Source: Streptomyces sp. CBMA156
GTDB lineage: Bacteria > Actinomycetota > Actinomycetes > Streptomycetales > Streptomycetaceae
Direction: 5' to 3'
Assembly: GCF_014596515.1 (NCBI RefSeq)
Contig: NZ_MSJQ01000023.1
Span: 1-41,145, forward strand
DNA: 41,145 nt
Shown here: positions 24,478-33,418 of the stretch, one piece after another
How the letters are laid out: each line of letters begins with the position of its first letter
How positions within the stretch are numbered: the stretch's first letter is position 1
The notes under the pieces: generated by a model
What the model saw: the letters and a program-made list of their open reading frames with translations, nothing else
Told to the model about the DNA's origin: nothing
Databases searched by the model: none
Translations under genes and position numbers: made by a program

Positions 24478-24651
24478 CTACTCGCCCCAGTCCTCTTCGA
24501 CCTCGGGCGCGAGGGCGAGGACGGCCGGGCTCAGCGCCACGATCTCCAGCTCGCTCCGGCAGCCGGCGCAGTCGACGATCTCGTTGAGCCGCGCCGTTTG
24601 ACTGATCTGCACCTCGTCCTCACACTCCGGACAGGCCAGCATGGTGCTCAT
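24478..24651 (-). CDS. lysW: Amino-group carrier protein (LysW-type)
   Basis: This is a 57-residue acidic protein. Two Cys pairs, Cys7/Cys10 (CPEC) and Cys28/Cys31 (CAGC), form the zinc-ribbon of LysW, and the chain ends in the diagnostic EDWGE, whose terminal Glu gamma-carboxylate takes the substrate amino group. It protects and carries intermediates between LysX, LysZ, LysY, transketolase and aminotransferase until LysK releases them. ATG at 24651 follows AAGGAAA. It is placed behind promoter module copy 3 and heads operon C. Confidence 0.95.
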   Translation of the reverse strand: MSTMLACPECEDEVQISQTARLNEIVDCAGCRSELEIVALSPAVLALAPEVEEDWGE

Positions 24652-24779
24652 GTGACGGTTTCCTTTCCATCGGTTGTTCCGGGGCGGAACGCCGTGTCGA
24701 CGGCGGTGGGGACCGGTCCGCACCCTCGGTTCCGGTGGTGTCCCGGTGCGGTACCGGTCGGTCTGCCGCATCGAAAAGG

Positions 24780-24880
24780 ACGGTACGGCCGTGTCGGCGC
24801 CGGGTGCGTCCGCGACAAGCTCATCCGTGCGGACGCACCGCGTTGACCTCGCCGTCCTTCGGCTACGCACCTCGCTTACC
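24780..24880 (-). promoter_or_regulatory. Shared cluster promoter module, copy 3 (before lysW)
   Basis: This copy lies in the 316-bp gap between lysW and the divergent ligase gene. Read on the minus strand, the 50-bp block (24880 to 24831) holds two similar halves, GGTAAGCGAGGTGCGT and GGTCAACGCGGTGCGT, 32 bp apart. Then come 17 nt, GCGGACGC (24813-24806), 20 nt and TACCGT (24785-24780). Here GGTGCGTCCGC and GCGGACGCACC form a perfect 11-bp inverted repeat. The other end of the gap (24881-24967) shows only the GGAGG site of the ligase gene. Confidence 0.77.
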
Positions 24881-24967
24881 TCGGCGCGGACCCGCCCGTG
24901 CCACCCTCGTGCTGGTCTGGGTGCTTCTCGGCACCAGCCCTGGAACTCGGCCCGGAGGTCGCGGCGC

Positions 24968-26173
24968 GTGAAATCCGTACTCATCCTCTCCAAGTGGCAG
25001 GCCGGCGGCGTCCTCCTCGCCGCCGAACAGCTGCGGGCCCGCGGCCTGCGCTCGGTCCTGGTCTCCGAACTCGCGGACAACCGCCACCGCGACGACTGCG
25101 ACGACCACGTCCTGGTGGACTGGGACGGCGAGGACGTGCCCGCGCTCATCGCCCGGCTCGACGAGCGCGGGATCGTCCCCACCGCCGTCGTCAGCCTGAT
25201 CGAGGCGCTGATCCCCTGGAAGGACGCGCTGGCCGCCCACTACGGCCTGCCGGGAGCCGGCGCCGGCCTGGAGGTGCTGGCCAGCAAGACGCTGGTCAGG
25301 GACCGGATGCGGGCCCTGGGGCTGTCCGCCATGCGCTACTGCGGCGACCCGGCGGAGGTGGACTTCTTCCCCGCCATCGTCAAGCCCGCCCGTGACTCCG
25401 CGGCCTCGCGGCTGGTCCACCGGGTCGACGGCCCGGACGAACTCCTCGCCTGGCAGCGCCACCTGGCCGACGGCGGGCACTCCGGCACCGAGATGGTCTA
25501 CGAGGAGTTCCTGCCCGGCGTCGAGTTCTCCGTGGACGGCCCCGTCGTGGACGGCCGCTTCCACCCGGTCCTGGCGGTCGAGAAGCCCGACCACGACGAC
25601 GTCAGGCACCACGACGCGGGGCTGCGGGTCCACCCGCCCCAGCAGGACCACGTGCGGGCGGGCGTGCGCGCCCTGACCGAGGCGGTCAGCGCGTTCTGCG
25701 CCGACCTGCGCCTCGACCAGCACTGGCTGCACGTCGAGGGCCGGTCCGACGAGGACGGCCGCACGGAACTGGTGGAGATCAACCTCAGGTTCGGCGGCGG
25801 CATGTACCCCACGGCGATCCGCGAGGTCAGCGGGATCGACCCGATGGAGGCGGTGGTCTCCATGGCGCTGGGCGAGTTCTCCCTGGACCGGCTGGGCCCG
25901 GTCCGCGACCGGGCGATCGTCGGCTGGGTCGACGTGGAGGCCGAGGAGCTCGGCCGGGTCGAGATGCGCACGACGGAGGACGACCTGCTCGGACTGCCGG
26001 GCGTGATCAAGGCGGAGCTGGTCGACGGCTACCTGGTCCACAGCCTGGAGCAGGAGAACTACTTCATCCGCTTCGCGATGACCGCCGACTCCGTGGGCCA
26101 GTTGCGGGCCCGGGCCGAGACCGTCCTGGGCGCGCTCGACTACCGCATCACCGCGCCGCCGCGGGCGGACTGA
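24968..26173 (+). CDS. ATP-grasp amino acid/peptide ligase B
   Basis: The 401-residue protein starts at a GTG behind GGAGG. FFPAIVKPARDSAASRLVHRV supplies the ATP-binding Lys, YEEFLPGVEFSVDGPVV follows, and LVEINLRFGGGMYPTAI holds the magnesium ligands. Its length and C-terminal domain match free-standing L-amino acid ligases rather than the 280-300-residue LysX group. It is divergent from lysW across the copy 3 promoter region and ends against a double hairpin. It probably forms a peptide bond to the carrier-derived amino acid or the hydrazono acid. Confidence 0.8.
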   Translation: MKSVLILSKWQAGGVLLAAEQLRARGLRSVLVSELADNRHRDDCDDHVLVDWDGEDVPALIARLDERGIVPTAVVSLIEALIPWKDALAAHYGLPGAGAGLEVLASKTLVRDRMRALGLSAMRYCGDPAEVDFFPAIVKPARDSAASRLVHRVDGPDELLAWQRHLADGGHSGTEMVYEEFLPGVEFSVDGPVVDGRFHPVLAVEKPDHDDVRHHDAGLRVHPPQQDHVRAGVRALTEAVSAFCADLRLDQHWLHVEGRSDEDGRTELVEINLRFGGGMYPTAIREVSGIDPMEAVVSMALGEFSLDRLGPVRDRAIVGWVDVEAEELGRVEMRTTEDDLLGLPGVIKAELVDGYLVHSLEQENYFIRFAMTADSVGQLRARAETVLGALDYRITAPPRAD

Positions 26174-26180
26174 GCCGACG

Positions 26181-26209
26181 CGACGACGCCCCGGGCCGGG
26201 GCGTCGTCG
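26181..26209 (+). terminator. Perfect 12-bp hairpin after ligase B
   Basis: CGACGACGCCCC pairs perfectly with GGGGCGTCGTCG around GGGCC, 8 bp after the ligase B stop. It is one of two hairpins between converging transcripts. Confidence 0.78.
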
Positions 26210-26252
26210 GCTGCACGGCCCGTCCGGCACCCGGCCGGCCCGGAACGCCGAC

Positions 26253-26296
26253 AGGGCGTGCCCCGAGGCCCCTTCCGGGTCCGCGGGACACGCCCT
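26253..26296 (-). terminator. Hairpin after ligase C (minus-strand operon end)
   Basis: AGGGCGTG pairs with CACGCCCT; after one mismatch CCCG pairs with CGGG. It lies 30 bp past the ligase C stop, facing the previous hairpin, and probably ends the sulfotransferase-transketolase operon. Confidence 0.65.
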
Positions 26297-26325
26297 GAGC
26301 CACCGGCCACGCGCCGGTCCACGGG

Positions 26326-27588
26326 TCAGCACACCTGGATCAGCGGCTCCGCCTCCACCCGGAACGCCGCCGCGGTGCGCTGGACGGCCTCCTCCACGGC
26401 GGCCGTGGACGCGCCGCGGAAGCGGAACCTGCCGCCCACGTGCTCGTAGTAGGAGTCGGCCTCCGGCAGCACCTCGCCGGGTTCCAGCACCACCTCCGCG
26501 TACGGGCCGGGCGAGCGCCCGAGCATGGACGTCACCGCGGTGATCCGGCACGGCCTGCTCTCCGGGGCGGGGACGAGCAGCCAGCCGCCGACCTCCTCGC
26601 CGCGCAGCGCGGGCAACGCCCGCGGGGGCAGGGCGAGTTGGTTGCGGAACGCGACCTCCATCAGGTCGAGGCCGTGGACCTCCCGCCACAGCAGCGGGAT
26701 CTCCGCTCCCCCGACCCTGGCGCCGATCTCCAGGAAGGTGCACGTCCCCGCCGCACGGTCGACGAACACCTCCAGGTGGAACACGGTGGGCCGGTCCGTG
26801 AGCGCGCGCAGGACCCGCCCGGCGAAGTCGGCGACGAGCCGCTCCAGCGCCGGATCGCTCTCCTCGACGGAGCCCAGGACGGTGCCGCCGCGGAAGTCCA
26901 TGCAGTTGTTGAGGTAACGGGATGCCCGGACGACGGACACCGTGTCGCCGTCGCTGGAACCGTCGACGTGGAAGATCGGGTTCGGGTCGAACGTCTGGAC
27001 CAGGTACGGCCCGTCGTCGAAGCTCAGTCCGTCCAGCTCCTCGGGCGTGTCGATCCGGACGACGCCCGAACTGGAGCTGCCGATCGTCGGTTTGACGACC
27101 ACCGGCCACCCGTGGACCCGTGCGAAGGACAGCACGCTGCCGGCGTCCGGGGCCGGGGCGAAGTCCGGGACGGACAGGCCCGCCGCGGCGACCTTGGCGA
27201 CCATCACCAGCTTGTCCCGGAACGGCAGCAGCTGGTCGGTCCGCGGCCCGGGAACCTGCCACCGCTCGCGCAGCGCGGCCCCGGCCAGGAGGTCGTCCTC
27301 CTTGAGCGCGACGATCCGCTCGGGTCGCCCGTACCGCCGGACCAGGTCCTCGACGGCCGCGGTGACCTCGGGCAGGTCGTCGGTGGCCTTCACCACGGCG
27401 ACGCCGGCCGCCGACCCGGGCACCGAGGCGAGCCCGACCTCGGTGCTCACGTACGTCACCCGGTGGTACCGGTGGTCGATGTAGCCGGCGTACTCCGCGT
27501 ACCGCTCACCCCAGCGGTTGACCACGACGACGTGCGACGACGGTGGCAGCTCGGTCGTGACGGGCCCCGACTCCCGTGCCGTGGTCAC
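26326..27588 (-). CDS. ATP-grasp amino acid/peptide ligase C
   Basis: The 420-residue protein starts at a GTG that overlaps the transketolase stop (GTGA). GWPVVVKPTIGSSSSGVVRI is the ATP-binding loop, YLVQTFDPNPIFHVDGSSDG follows, and TFLEIGARVGGAEIPLLW carries the magnesium ligands. The C-terminal domain has the fold expected of BL00235/dapdiamide-type ligases. It is last in the operon that makes the diamino-dihydroxy acid, so it may couple that acid, free or carrier-bound, to another amino acid. Confidence 0.82.
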   Translation of the reverse strand: MTTARESGPVTTELPPSSHVVVVNRWGERYAEYAGYIDHRYHRVTYVSTEVGLASVPGSAAGVAVVKATDDLPEVTAAVEDLVRRYGRPERIVALKEDDLLAGAALRERWQVPGPRTDQLLPFRDKLVMVAKVAAAGLSVPDFAPAPDAGSVLSFARVHGWPVVVKPTIGSSSSGVVRIDTPEELDGLSFDDGPYLVQTFDPNPIFHVDGSSDGDTVSVVRASRYLNNCMDFRGGTVLGSVEESDPALERLVADFAGRVLRALTDRPTVFHLEVFVDRAAGTCTFLEIGARVGGAEIPLLWREVHGLDLMEVAFRNQLALPPRALPALRGEEVGGWLLVPAPESRPCRITAVTSMLGRSPGPYAEVVLEPGEVLPEADSYYEHVGGRFRFRGASTAAVEEAVQRTAAAFRVEAEPLIQVC

Positions 27589-28553
27589 GCGGTGACGTCC
27601 ACTCGCTCGGTCCGCCCGGCGCGGGCCGCCGCGTCGAGGGCGGTGCGGACGGTCCGCACCACCCGCTCCGCGGTGAGGCCGTAGTGCGCGACCAGGTGTT
27701 CCTGGTTGCCGACCTCGTCGACGAACCGGTCCGGCATGCCCAGCCTCAGCACCCGGGTGGGCGCCTCCTCGGCCACCGCCTCGGCCACCGCGCCGCCCAG
27801 GCCGCCGCTGCACCAGTGCTCTTCGAGGGTCACCACGAGCGAGGCCGGCCGGACGGCGGCCACCAGCGTCCGCGTGTCGAACGGCCGCAGCGTGTGCATG
27901 TTCAGCACGGTCGCCTCGATGCCCTGCCCGGCGAGGAGCTCCGCCGCGGCGAGGCAGGCGAGCACCGGGTACGGGCCGCAGCTCGCGAGCACCACGTCGC
28001 CGCCCTGCCGCAGCGTCTGCGCCTTCCCGATGACCGGCGGCGGGGCGGCGGGCAGCGCCGGGGACGGCTTGCGGCCGAGCCGGAGGTAGAGCGGTCCCGC
28101 CAGCTCCAGGCTCTGCTCGACGAACGCCTCCGTGGCGGCGGCGTCGGCCGGGACCACCACGGTCATCCCGGGCAGGACCCGCATCACGGCGAGGTCCTCC
28201 AGGGCCTGGTGGGTCGGGCCGAGGTGGCCCGCGGCCAGGCCGCCGTGGGTGGCCGCGATGCGGACCGGCAGCTTGTTGTAGGCGATGTCGATCTTGATCG
28301 GTTCCAGGGCCCTGGACGTGGCGAAGGCGGCCATCGTGTTGACGAACGGCATCCGCCCGGACGCGGCCATCCCGGCCGCGATGCCCATCAGGTTGTGCTC
28401 GGCGATGCCGAGGTTGAGGTACTGGTCGCCGGCCGCGGCGGCGTGCTCGGCGCTGAACAGGCCGGTGTCGGAATCGAGGCACATCAGCTCGGGGTGCCCG
28501 CCCAGCAGGGCGAGCAGCCTGTCCCGGTAGGCCTCGCGGGTCGCACGGCTCAT
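27585..28553 (-). CDS. Transketolase C-terminal subunit
   Basis: The 322-residue protein covers the pyrimidine-binding and C-terminal domains of a split transketolase. Glu52 in LGIAEHNLMGIAAGMA is the Glu that activates thiamine diphosphate, and THGGLAAGHLGPTHQALEDLAVMR is the usual active-site stretch. ATG at 28553 overlaps the stop of the N-terminal subunit (ATGA). In vazabitide-type pathways a two-subunit transketolase moves a C2 hydroxyacetyl unit to the LysW-bound semialdehyde; the neighbours here support the same reaction. Confidence 0.92.
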   Translation of the reverse strand: MSRATREAYRDRLLALLGGHPELMCLDSDTGLFSAEHAAAAGDQYLNLGIAEHNLMGIAAGMAASGRMPFVNTMAAFATSRALEPIKIDIAYNKLPVRIAATHGGLAAGHLGPTHQALEDLAVMRVLPGMTVVVPADAAATEAFVEQSLELAGPLYLRLGRKPSPALPAAPPPVIGKAQTLRQGGDVVLASCGPYPVLACLAAAELLAGQGIEATVLNMHTLRPFDTRTLVAAVRPASLVVTLEEHWCSGGLGGAVAEAVAEEAPTRVLRLGMPDRFVDEVGNQEHLVAHYGLTAERVVRTVRTALDAAARAGRTERVDVTA

Positions 28554-29392
28554 TCGGCGGCCTCCGTGGCCTGCAGGGCGCGGATCGCCCGCGCGTGGTT
28601 GCGCGGCGACAGCGTCACGTAGTGGCTGGCGCTGCGGCCGGCGAGGAACGGGAGCCCCTGGCCCTTGACCGTGCGGGTGATCAGCACGCTCGGCCTGCCC
28701 GGCTCCCACGGGGCGGCGGCGAGGTGTTCCGCCAGTGCGGCCGGGTCGTGCCCGTCCACGTCACGGACCGCCCAGCCGAAGCTGCGCCAGCGGTCGGCCA
28801 GCGGCTCCATCGGCGCGATGCCGTCGGTGGCGCCGGTCAGCTGCAGTCCGTTGCGGTCCACCACGGCGACCAGCCGGTCCAGCCGCAGCGACGCGGCCGC
28901 GATGGCCGCCTCCCACACCGAGCCCTCCTGGAGCTCGCCGTCGCCGAGCAGCACGAAGCTGCGCGAGGCGCGGCCGGCGTAGCGGGCGGCCAGCGCGAAG
29001 CCGCAGCCCAGCGCGAGGCCGTGGCCGAGCGATCCGGTCGGCAGCTCCACGCCGGGCACCGCCCGGACCGGATGGCCCATCAGCCTGCTGCCGGGGCGGC
29101 CGTATCCGGCGAGTTCCGCGACCGGGAAGAAGCCCCGTTCGGCCAGCGTCGCGTAGAGGCCGACGGCGGCGTGGCCCTTGCTGAGCAGGAAGCGGTCGCG
29201 GTCCGGGTCGTCCGGCCGCTCCGGGTCCACGTTCAGCACCGAGAAGTACAGCGCGGTGAGCACGTCGGCGCAGGAGAACGCGCCGCCGAGGTGACCGCCC
29301 TCGGGGCCCGCGCACATGTCGACGACGTGCGCGCGGATGCGGGCGGCGACCGCCTCCAGCGAGTCCCGCTCCAGGAGCTGACCCGTGGTCAC
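28550..29392 (-). CDS. Transketolase N-terminal subunit (ThDP binding)
   Basis: The 280-residue protein starts at GTG 29392, overlapping the aminotransferase stop (GTGA). It has [32 protein letters not shown] and the thiamine-diphosphate motif GDGELQEG...VVDRN (Gly150 to Asn181). It pairs with the next gene to make one transketolase. Split transketolases are frequent in specialised metabolism, and this pair is separate from any pentose phosphate gene. Confidence 0.92.
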   Translation of the reverse strand: MTTGQLLERDSLEAVAARIRAHVVDMCAGPEGGHLGGAFSCADVLTALYFSVLNVDPERPDDPDRDRFLLSKGHAAVGLYATLAERGFFPVAELAGYGRPGSRLMGHPVRAVPGVELPTGSLGHGLALGCGFALAARYAGRASRSFVLLGDGELQEGSVWEAAIAAASLRLDRLVAVVDRNGLQLTGATDGIAPMEPLADRWRSFGWAVRDVDGHDPAALAEHLAAAPWEPGRPSVLITRTVKGQGLPFLAGRSASHYVTLSPRNHARAIRALQATEAAE

Positions 29393-30684
29393 GACGCCGC
29401 CTTCGCGAGCGTGGCCACCATGTCGAGGTTCTGCCACACCTTCTCGAAGGCGTCCGCGTACAGGGCGAGCAGGTCCCCCGAACCCGGGTGGAGGTGGCGC
29501 TTCTGGATGGTCAGGGAGTCGGCGATGACCGCGCGGGTCACCGGGTAGTCCTCCCCCGCGACCGTGCCGGGCGCGCCGGTCACGGCCCACGGGTGGCCCG
29601 AGCCGAAGCCGACGCGGTCCACGAACACCTTCTGGTCGGGCAGCGGCATGAGCTGGTACTGCGACATCGGCACGCCCTCGGCGCGCAGCAGCCGCCGCAC
29701 GGTCGAGCGCAGGGCCTCCGGCCGCACCCCGTCCAGACCGAACGCGGCCGGGTCGAACCGGAACCGCAGGATGTGCCAGGCGTGGGTGGTGTCGGGGAGC
29801 GCGGTCGGCACCTGGAGCCCCGGCAGCTTCGCGAGCCGCGCGAGGAACCCGGTGATGTTCCGCTGCCGCGCGCGCTCGTACTCGTCGAACCGGGCGAGCT
29901 GCGCGACGGTGAACGCGGCCTGGAGGGCGTTCATCTTGTGGTTCCAGCCCAGGCCGTACGAGACGTAGTCGCGCTCGCGGCCGGCCTCGATCACCTCGCC
30001 GAACTGCCGGCCCCGGCGCATCGCCCCGGCCAGCTCGTCGTCGCCGGTGACCAGCAGGCCGCCCTCGCCGCAGGTCGGGATGTTCTTGCTGACCTGGAGG
30101 CTGAACGAGCCCGCGTCGCCGATCCCGCCGACCGGCCGCCCGCGGTGGGTCGCCCCGGGCGCCTGGGCGGCGTCCTCGACCACCTTGAGGTCGTGCCTGG
30201 CCGCGATCCCGGTGATCCGGTCCATGTCGGCGGGCGCGCCGTGCAGGTGCACGGGGATGATCGCCCTGGTCCGGTCGGTGATCCGGCGCTCGATGTCGTC
30301 CGGATCGATGTTGAAGGTGACCGGGTCGATGTCGGCGAACACGGGCACGGCCATCTGGTGGACCGGGGCGAGCCCGGTGGCGATGAAGCTGAGCGCGGGC
30401 ACGATCACCTCGTCCCCGGGCCCGATGCCGAGCGCGGCCAGCGCGAGGGACAGGGCCGCGGTGCCGTTGGACACCGCCACGCAGTGCCCGAAGCCGAAGC
30501 GCCGGGCCCAGCTCTCCTCCAGGATGGAGACGGCGTTCACGCCGTCCGTGTCAGACACCAGCCGCGGGCCGTCGAGCGCGTCGAGGACGGCCTTGCGGTC
30601 CTCGTCCTCGATCAGCGGCCACTCCACCCGGCGCCGCTCCCTCGGCACGGCCGCGGTACCGCCCAATGCTGCCAGCTTGCTCAT
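29389..30684 (-). CDS. DegT/DnrJ/EryC1-type PLP aminotransferase
   Basis: The protein has about 431 residues from the second of two adjacent ATG codons; the first (30687) is almost touching the GGGAGA site. [16 protein letters not shown] holds the PLP-binding Asp171, and [15 protein letters not shown] holds the Schiff-base Lys200. This family transaminates ketoses and related ketones. Placed directly before the transketolase genes, it should aminate the ketone made on the LysW-bound chain, as the aminotransferase of the vazabitide pathway does. Confidence 0.9.
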   Translation of the reverse strand: MSKLAALGGTAAVPRERRRVEWPLIEDEDRKAVLDALDGPRLVSDTDGVNAVSILEESWARRFGFGHCVAVSNGTAALSLALAALGIGPGDEVIVPALSFIATGLAPVHQMAVPVFADIDPVTFNIDPDDIERRITDRTRAIIPVHLHGAPADMDRITGIAARHDLKVVEDAAQAPGATHRGRPVGGIGDAGSFSLQVSKNIPTCGEGGLLVTGDDELAGAMRRGRQFGEVIEAGRERDYVSYGLGWNHKMNALQAAFTVAQLARFDEYERARQRNITGFLARLAKLPGLQVPTALPDTTHAWHILRFRFDPAAFGLDGVRPEALRSTVRRLLRAEGVPMSQYQLMPLPDQKVFVDRVGFGSGHPWAVTGAPGTVAGEDYPVTRAVIADSLTIQKRHLHPGSGDLLALYADAFEKVWQNLDMVATLAKAAS

Positions 30685-30727
30685 CATTCTCCCGTCCAGA
30701 GCGTCACGGTGGTCGAACTGCGGGCGG

Positions 30728-31780
30728 TCACAGTCGCGCCGCCACGGCGCCGACGGCGTCGACCGCACGCGCGTACGCGCCGCGCAGCACCGTGGCGTGG
30801 TGCGCGATGTCGGCTGCGGCCGCACGGGGGTCCTGGAGGCCGTGCGCGCCGGTGAACCGCAGCCCGGTCCACGCGTGCGCGACGGCCTCGACGGCCCGTC
30901 CGGCGCCGGCGAGCGCCGGGTCGTCCCACTGCCGGCCGCAGCGGCGCAGCAGTTCGCCGTGCAGCGAGGCCTGCGCCTGCATGCCCCAGCCGAACGGGTA
31001 CAGCTCGCGCAGCGCGCCGGCGTCCCCGGCCCGGCAGCGGTCGAGGAGTTCCGCGGCGAACTCGTCGTACCCGGCGAGGCCGGTACGGGCCGGGCCGGCC
31101 GTGGTGAAGCCCTCGACGTCGGTGCGCAGGAAGCCGCCGAGCAGTTCGGGGGTCAGCGGCGCGGGCGGGGCGTCGAGGCGGACGTCGAGGCAGCGCCGGC
31201 CGATCCGCGAGTCGCTGAAGAACGCGTCCTGGACGTCGGTCGGGTTCGCCGAGCCCCAGCTGCGCAGGAACTCCTCGATCGGGACGGCGCCGCGGAAGGC
31301 CGGCGGCATCGCGTCCGAGACGTACACCACCCCGCGGGTCTCGTCCAGGCCGTAGACCACCACCAGGTGGGCGGCGTGCACGTCGCCGTACGCGGGCCGG
31401 AACGGCAGGTGGAAGTTGTCCACGGCGGCGATGACCGGCCGGTTGTCGGCCAGCGACTCGCGCACCTCCCGCCAGACGTCGTTCTCGTCGGCGGGCTGCC
31501 ACCAGCGCGAGTGCAGTCCGTGGTGCGGCGCCAGGGCGGCGCCGAGGTCGGGGCCGCCGGACTCCTGGTCGGGGCACGGGTAGTAGAACTCCTCGGACCT
31601 GACGTCCCCCGGCAGGTGCAGGAACCGCCAGCTCGCCCCGAGCACGGCCAGCGGGTCGGCGCCCTCCCGGATCAGGAGCGAGCCGAAGGTGGCCTGGAGG
31701 CAGCTGACCAGGTCGCGGTACCACAACTCCGGTTCGGGGCCGGTGATGTGGTACGTCCGGGCCGTCGCTTCGACGGTCAT
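30728..31780 (-). CDS. BtrH_N/DUF4872-like protein; candidate large subunit of an aziridine-forming enzyme
   Basis: The 350-residue protein has no catalytic motif I can name with certainty. The middle (about residues 115-180) reads [32 protein letters not shown] and [10 protein letters not shown], which resembles the BtrH N-terminal/DUF4872 layout. A second helical half follows. It starts 1 nt after the stop of the smaller partner gene and precedes the aminotransferase and transketolase. In the vazabitide and azinomycin clusters an adjacent gene pair without known homologues (Vzb10/11, AziU3/U2) closes the aziridine by sulfate elimination. Position next to a sulfotransferase makes this pair the local candidate; identity is inference. 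Confidence 0.55.
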   Translation of the reverse strand: MTVEATARTYHITGPEPELWYRDLVSCLQATFGSLLIREGADPLAVLGASWRFLHLPGDVRSEEFYYPCPDQESGGPDLGAALAPHHGLHSRWWQPADENDVWREVRESLADNRPVIAAVDNFHLPFRPAYGDVHAAHLVVVYGLDETRGVVYVSDAMPPAFRGAVPIEEFLRSWGSANPTDVQDAFFSDSRIGRRCLDVRLDAPPAPLTPELLGGFLRTDVEGFTTAGPARTGLAGYDEFAAELLDRCRAGDAGALRELYPFGWGMQAQASLHGELLRRCGRQWDDPALAGAGRAVEAVAHAWTGLRFTGAHGLQDPRAAAADIAHHATVLRGAYARAVDAVGAVAARL

Positions 31781-31781
31781 G

Positions 31782-32408
31782 TCAGGGCTCCGTCCGCTGG
31801 AGGGTGACCGCGAAGACGTGCACCGCGACGTTGCGGGGCAGCAGGATGCCGGTCAGGCCGGCCCGCCGGGTGACCGGCACGCGCTGCGCCCACATGACCG
31901 CGGCAACGCCCCGCTGCACGTGGTGCGGGTAGTGCATGACGAGGCTCTCGAACGCCTTGACCTCGCCGAACCACGCGGGCGCCGCCCAGAAGTCGGAGAT
32001 CCGCAGCGGTTCCGCGTCGACCGAGCCGTCGGCGAAGTTCAGCTCGACGGTGTCCTCGCAGCGCCGTTCGGACGCGGCCAGGACGTGCACCCAGTCGTAG
32101 CGGCCCTCGGGGACGCGGATGAACTGTCCGGCGCAGCGGACGTTGTCCGGTCCTTCGCAGACCGGAGGGAACTCGAAGGGGACTCCGTCCACGTGGACGA
32201 GGCTCTTGCCCTCCGGCAGGTACTCGGCGGCGAACGAGTTTCCCCACACATTGAATTTCCCCGCCCTGGTCTCCGTCGCCGCGGAGATGGCCGTGTTGTT
32301 GCGATGGCCGGATATGTCGACCGGTTCGCACAGTCCGGCTCGGGCGGAGGACACCGAAATGCCCGTCAAGTGACCCACCTCACTGGAAAGCCTTTTTGCA
32401 TTCCGCAC
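31782..32408 (-). CDS. Unknown protein; candidate small subunit of an aziridine-forming enzyme
   Basis: The protein has up to 208 residues. The first GTG is at 32408; a GTG at 32378 or a TTG at 32369 behind GAGGTGGG may be the true start. No known motif is seen. The body is beta-rich with many aromatic residues (FNVWGNSFAAEYLP, ISDFWAAPAWFGEVKAFESL). Its stop lies 1 nt before the start of the 350-residue neighbour, so the two should be made together as a complex. See the neighbour for the comparison with AziU2/Vzb11-type proteins. Confidence 0.5.
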   Translation of the reverse strand: MRNAKRLSSEVGHLTGISVSSARAGLCEPVDISGHRNNTAISAATETRAGKFNVWGNSFAAEYLPEGKSLVHVDGVPFEFPPVCEGPDNVRCAGQFIRVPEGRYDWVHVLAASERRCEDTVELNFADGSVDAEPLRISDFWAAPAWFGEVKAFESLVMHYPHHVQRGVAAVMWAQRVPVTRRAGLTGILLPRNVAVHVFAVTLQRTEP

Positions 32409-32456
32409 TGGATGACTGGCTCGCGGTGTCCGTCCGTCCCGCGATTGCCTTCGAAT

Positions 32457-32478
32457 GTCCCGGCCGCCGGACCGGGAC
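32457..32478. repeat. 7-bp inverted repeat between the sulfotransferase and small-subunit genes
   Basis: GTCCCGG and CCGGGAC flank an 8-nt loop inside the 165-bp gap after the sulfotransferase stop. It may be a weak attenuating hairpin; no clear promoter is seen in the gap. Confidence 0.4.
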
Positions 32479-32541
32479 GGCCGACGGGCGGTCCCGCCGG
32501 GTATTCCGGCCGGCCGCTCCCGGATTCACGACTTCGCACCT

Positions 32542-32573
32542 TCACGGCCTCACGGCCTCTCGGCTTCTCGGCC
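32542..32573 (-). repeat. Four 8-bp tandem units directly after the sulfotransferase stop
   Basis: On the minus strand the units are GGCCGAGA, AGCCGAGA, GGCCGTGA and GGCCGTGA, abutting the TAA stop at 32574. A slippage-prone microsatellite is likely; no function is implied. Confidence 0.6.
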
Positions 32574-33305
32574 TTAGGGCCGGATCGCGGCGGCGCGCAG
32601 CTTCTCGTAGTACGGCAGGTGGAAGTCGCGGTGGGCCCGCAGCACCGGGTCCGCGGCGACCTTCTCGGCGCCGTCGCTGCGGCCGCGCGCGAAACCGGTG
32701 GTCTCGCTGGTCGACTGGTGCCACTTGCTGGTCGTCCGCCACTCCGACCGCATCCCCGCCCCCCAGTTCAGCGCCTCCGGGACGAAGGGGATGCCCACCG
32801 CCGCGCAGTACGCCCGCACGGTCTCGGCCGGCCGGTCGAGCAGGTCGTCGGAGTCGACCACGACCGGCGTGGTCCCGGTGGCGTTCTGCACGGCGGTGAA
32901 GATCTCGTACAGCCGGGCGAAGCCGATCTCGTCGCGGCCGAGGTCCGGGTTGAGCGCGTGGTGCGACGCGATGGCCTCGGCCGGGTGCCGGATGATGAAG
33001 GTGTGGGTCGCGGCCGCGAGGAAGTCCTCGTCGGCGAGCAGCGCCGGGTAGTGGAAGTCCGTGGTGTCCTTGAAGAACACCGGCTTCTCCGCCGCGATGG
33101 CGCGCAGCCGCGCGAGCACGTCCTGCTCGGTGTGCGCGACCCGGTCGCCGACCTCCACCTCGCCGAAGTCGACCACCCGGGAGAACGGCTCGTGCACGAC
33201 GACGCGGTCGTCCCGTTCCGTCATCATCCGCGCGAACGCGGTGGATCGGCAGCGCGGCGCGCTCCACAATGCGAGCACCGGTATCCGGTCCGATGTGTGT
33301 CCCAC
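32574..33305 (-). CDS. PAPS-dependent sulfotransferase
   Basis: The 243-residue protein starts at GTG 33305 behind GAGGGGG; an 18-residue upstream extension lacks a ribosome site. LALWSAPRCRSTAFARMM (residues 11-28) is the 5'-phosphosulfate loop, and FIIRHPAEAIASHH holds the Arg and Ser that bind the 3'-phosphate. FFKDTTDFHYP and HEPFSRVV also fit small-molecule sulfotransferases. The cluster carries its own PAPS-making genes (cysC, cysD, cysN). The likely substrate is a hydroxyl of the carrier-bound diamino-dihydroxy acid, making sulfate the leaving group for ring closure by the next two gene products. Confidence 0.85.
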   Translation of the reverse strand: MGHTSDRIPVLALWSAPRCRSTAFARMMTERDDRVVVHEPFSRVVDFGEVEVGDRVAHTEQDVLARLRAIAAEKPVFFKDTTDFHYPALLADEDFLAAATHTFIIRHPAEAIASHHALNPDLGRDEIGFARLYEIFTAVQNATGTTPVVVDSDDLLDRPAETVRAYCAAVGIPFVPEALNWGAGMRSEWRTTSKWHQSTSETTGFARGRSDGAEKVAADPVLRAHRDFHLPYYEKLRAAAIRP

Positions 33306-33418
33306 GATTTCCCCCTCGTCTCCGACGCGGCTGGACGCAGCCGAACGAAAAGCGCGCACCGGTCAATGCGGCAGGTATGCGAATCCGGTCCAGCGTGGCA
33401 CGGGTGCGACCGGACCCG

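Noticed and set aside
24968..26173. LysX assignment for the ligase divergent from lysW
   Set aside because: At 401 residues it is too long for LysX and lacks the KPxxGSWGRL loop, which is present in the 291-residue protein at 33583-34458.
32409..32573. A fifth copy of the promoter module before the small-subunit gene
   Set aside because: Neither GGTAAGC nor GTCAACGC-GGTGCGTCC nor GCGGACGC with the right spacing is found in this gap.
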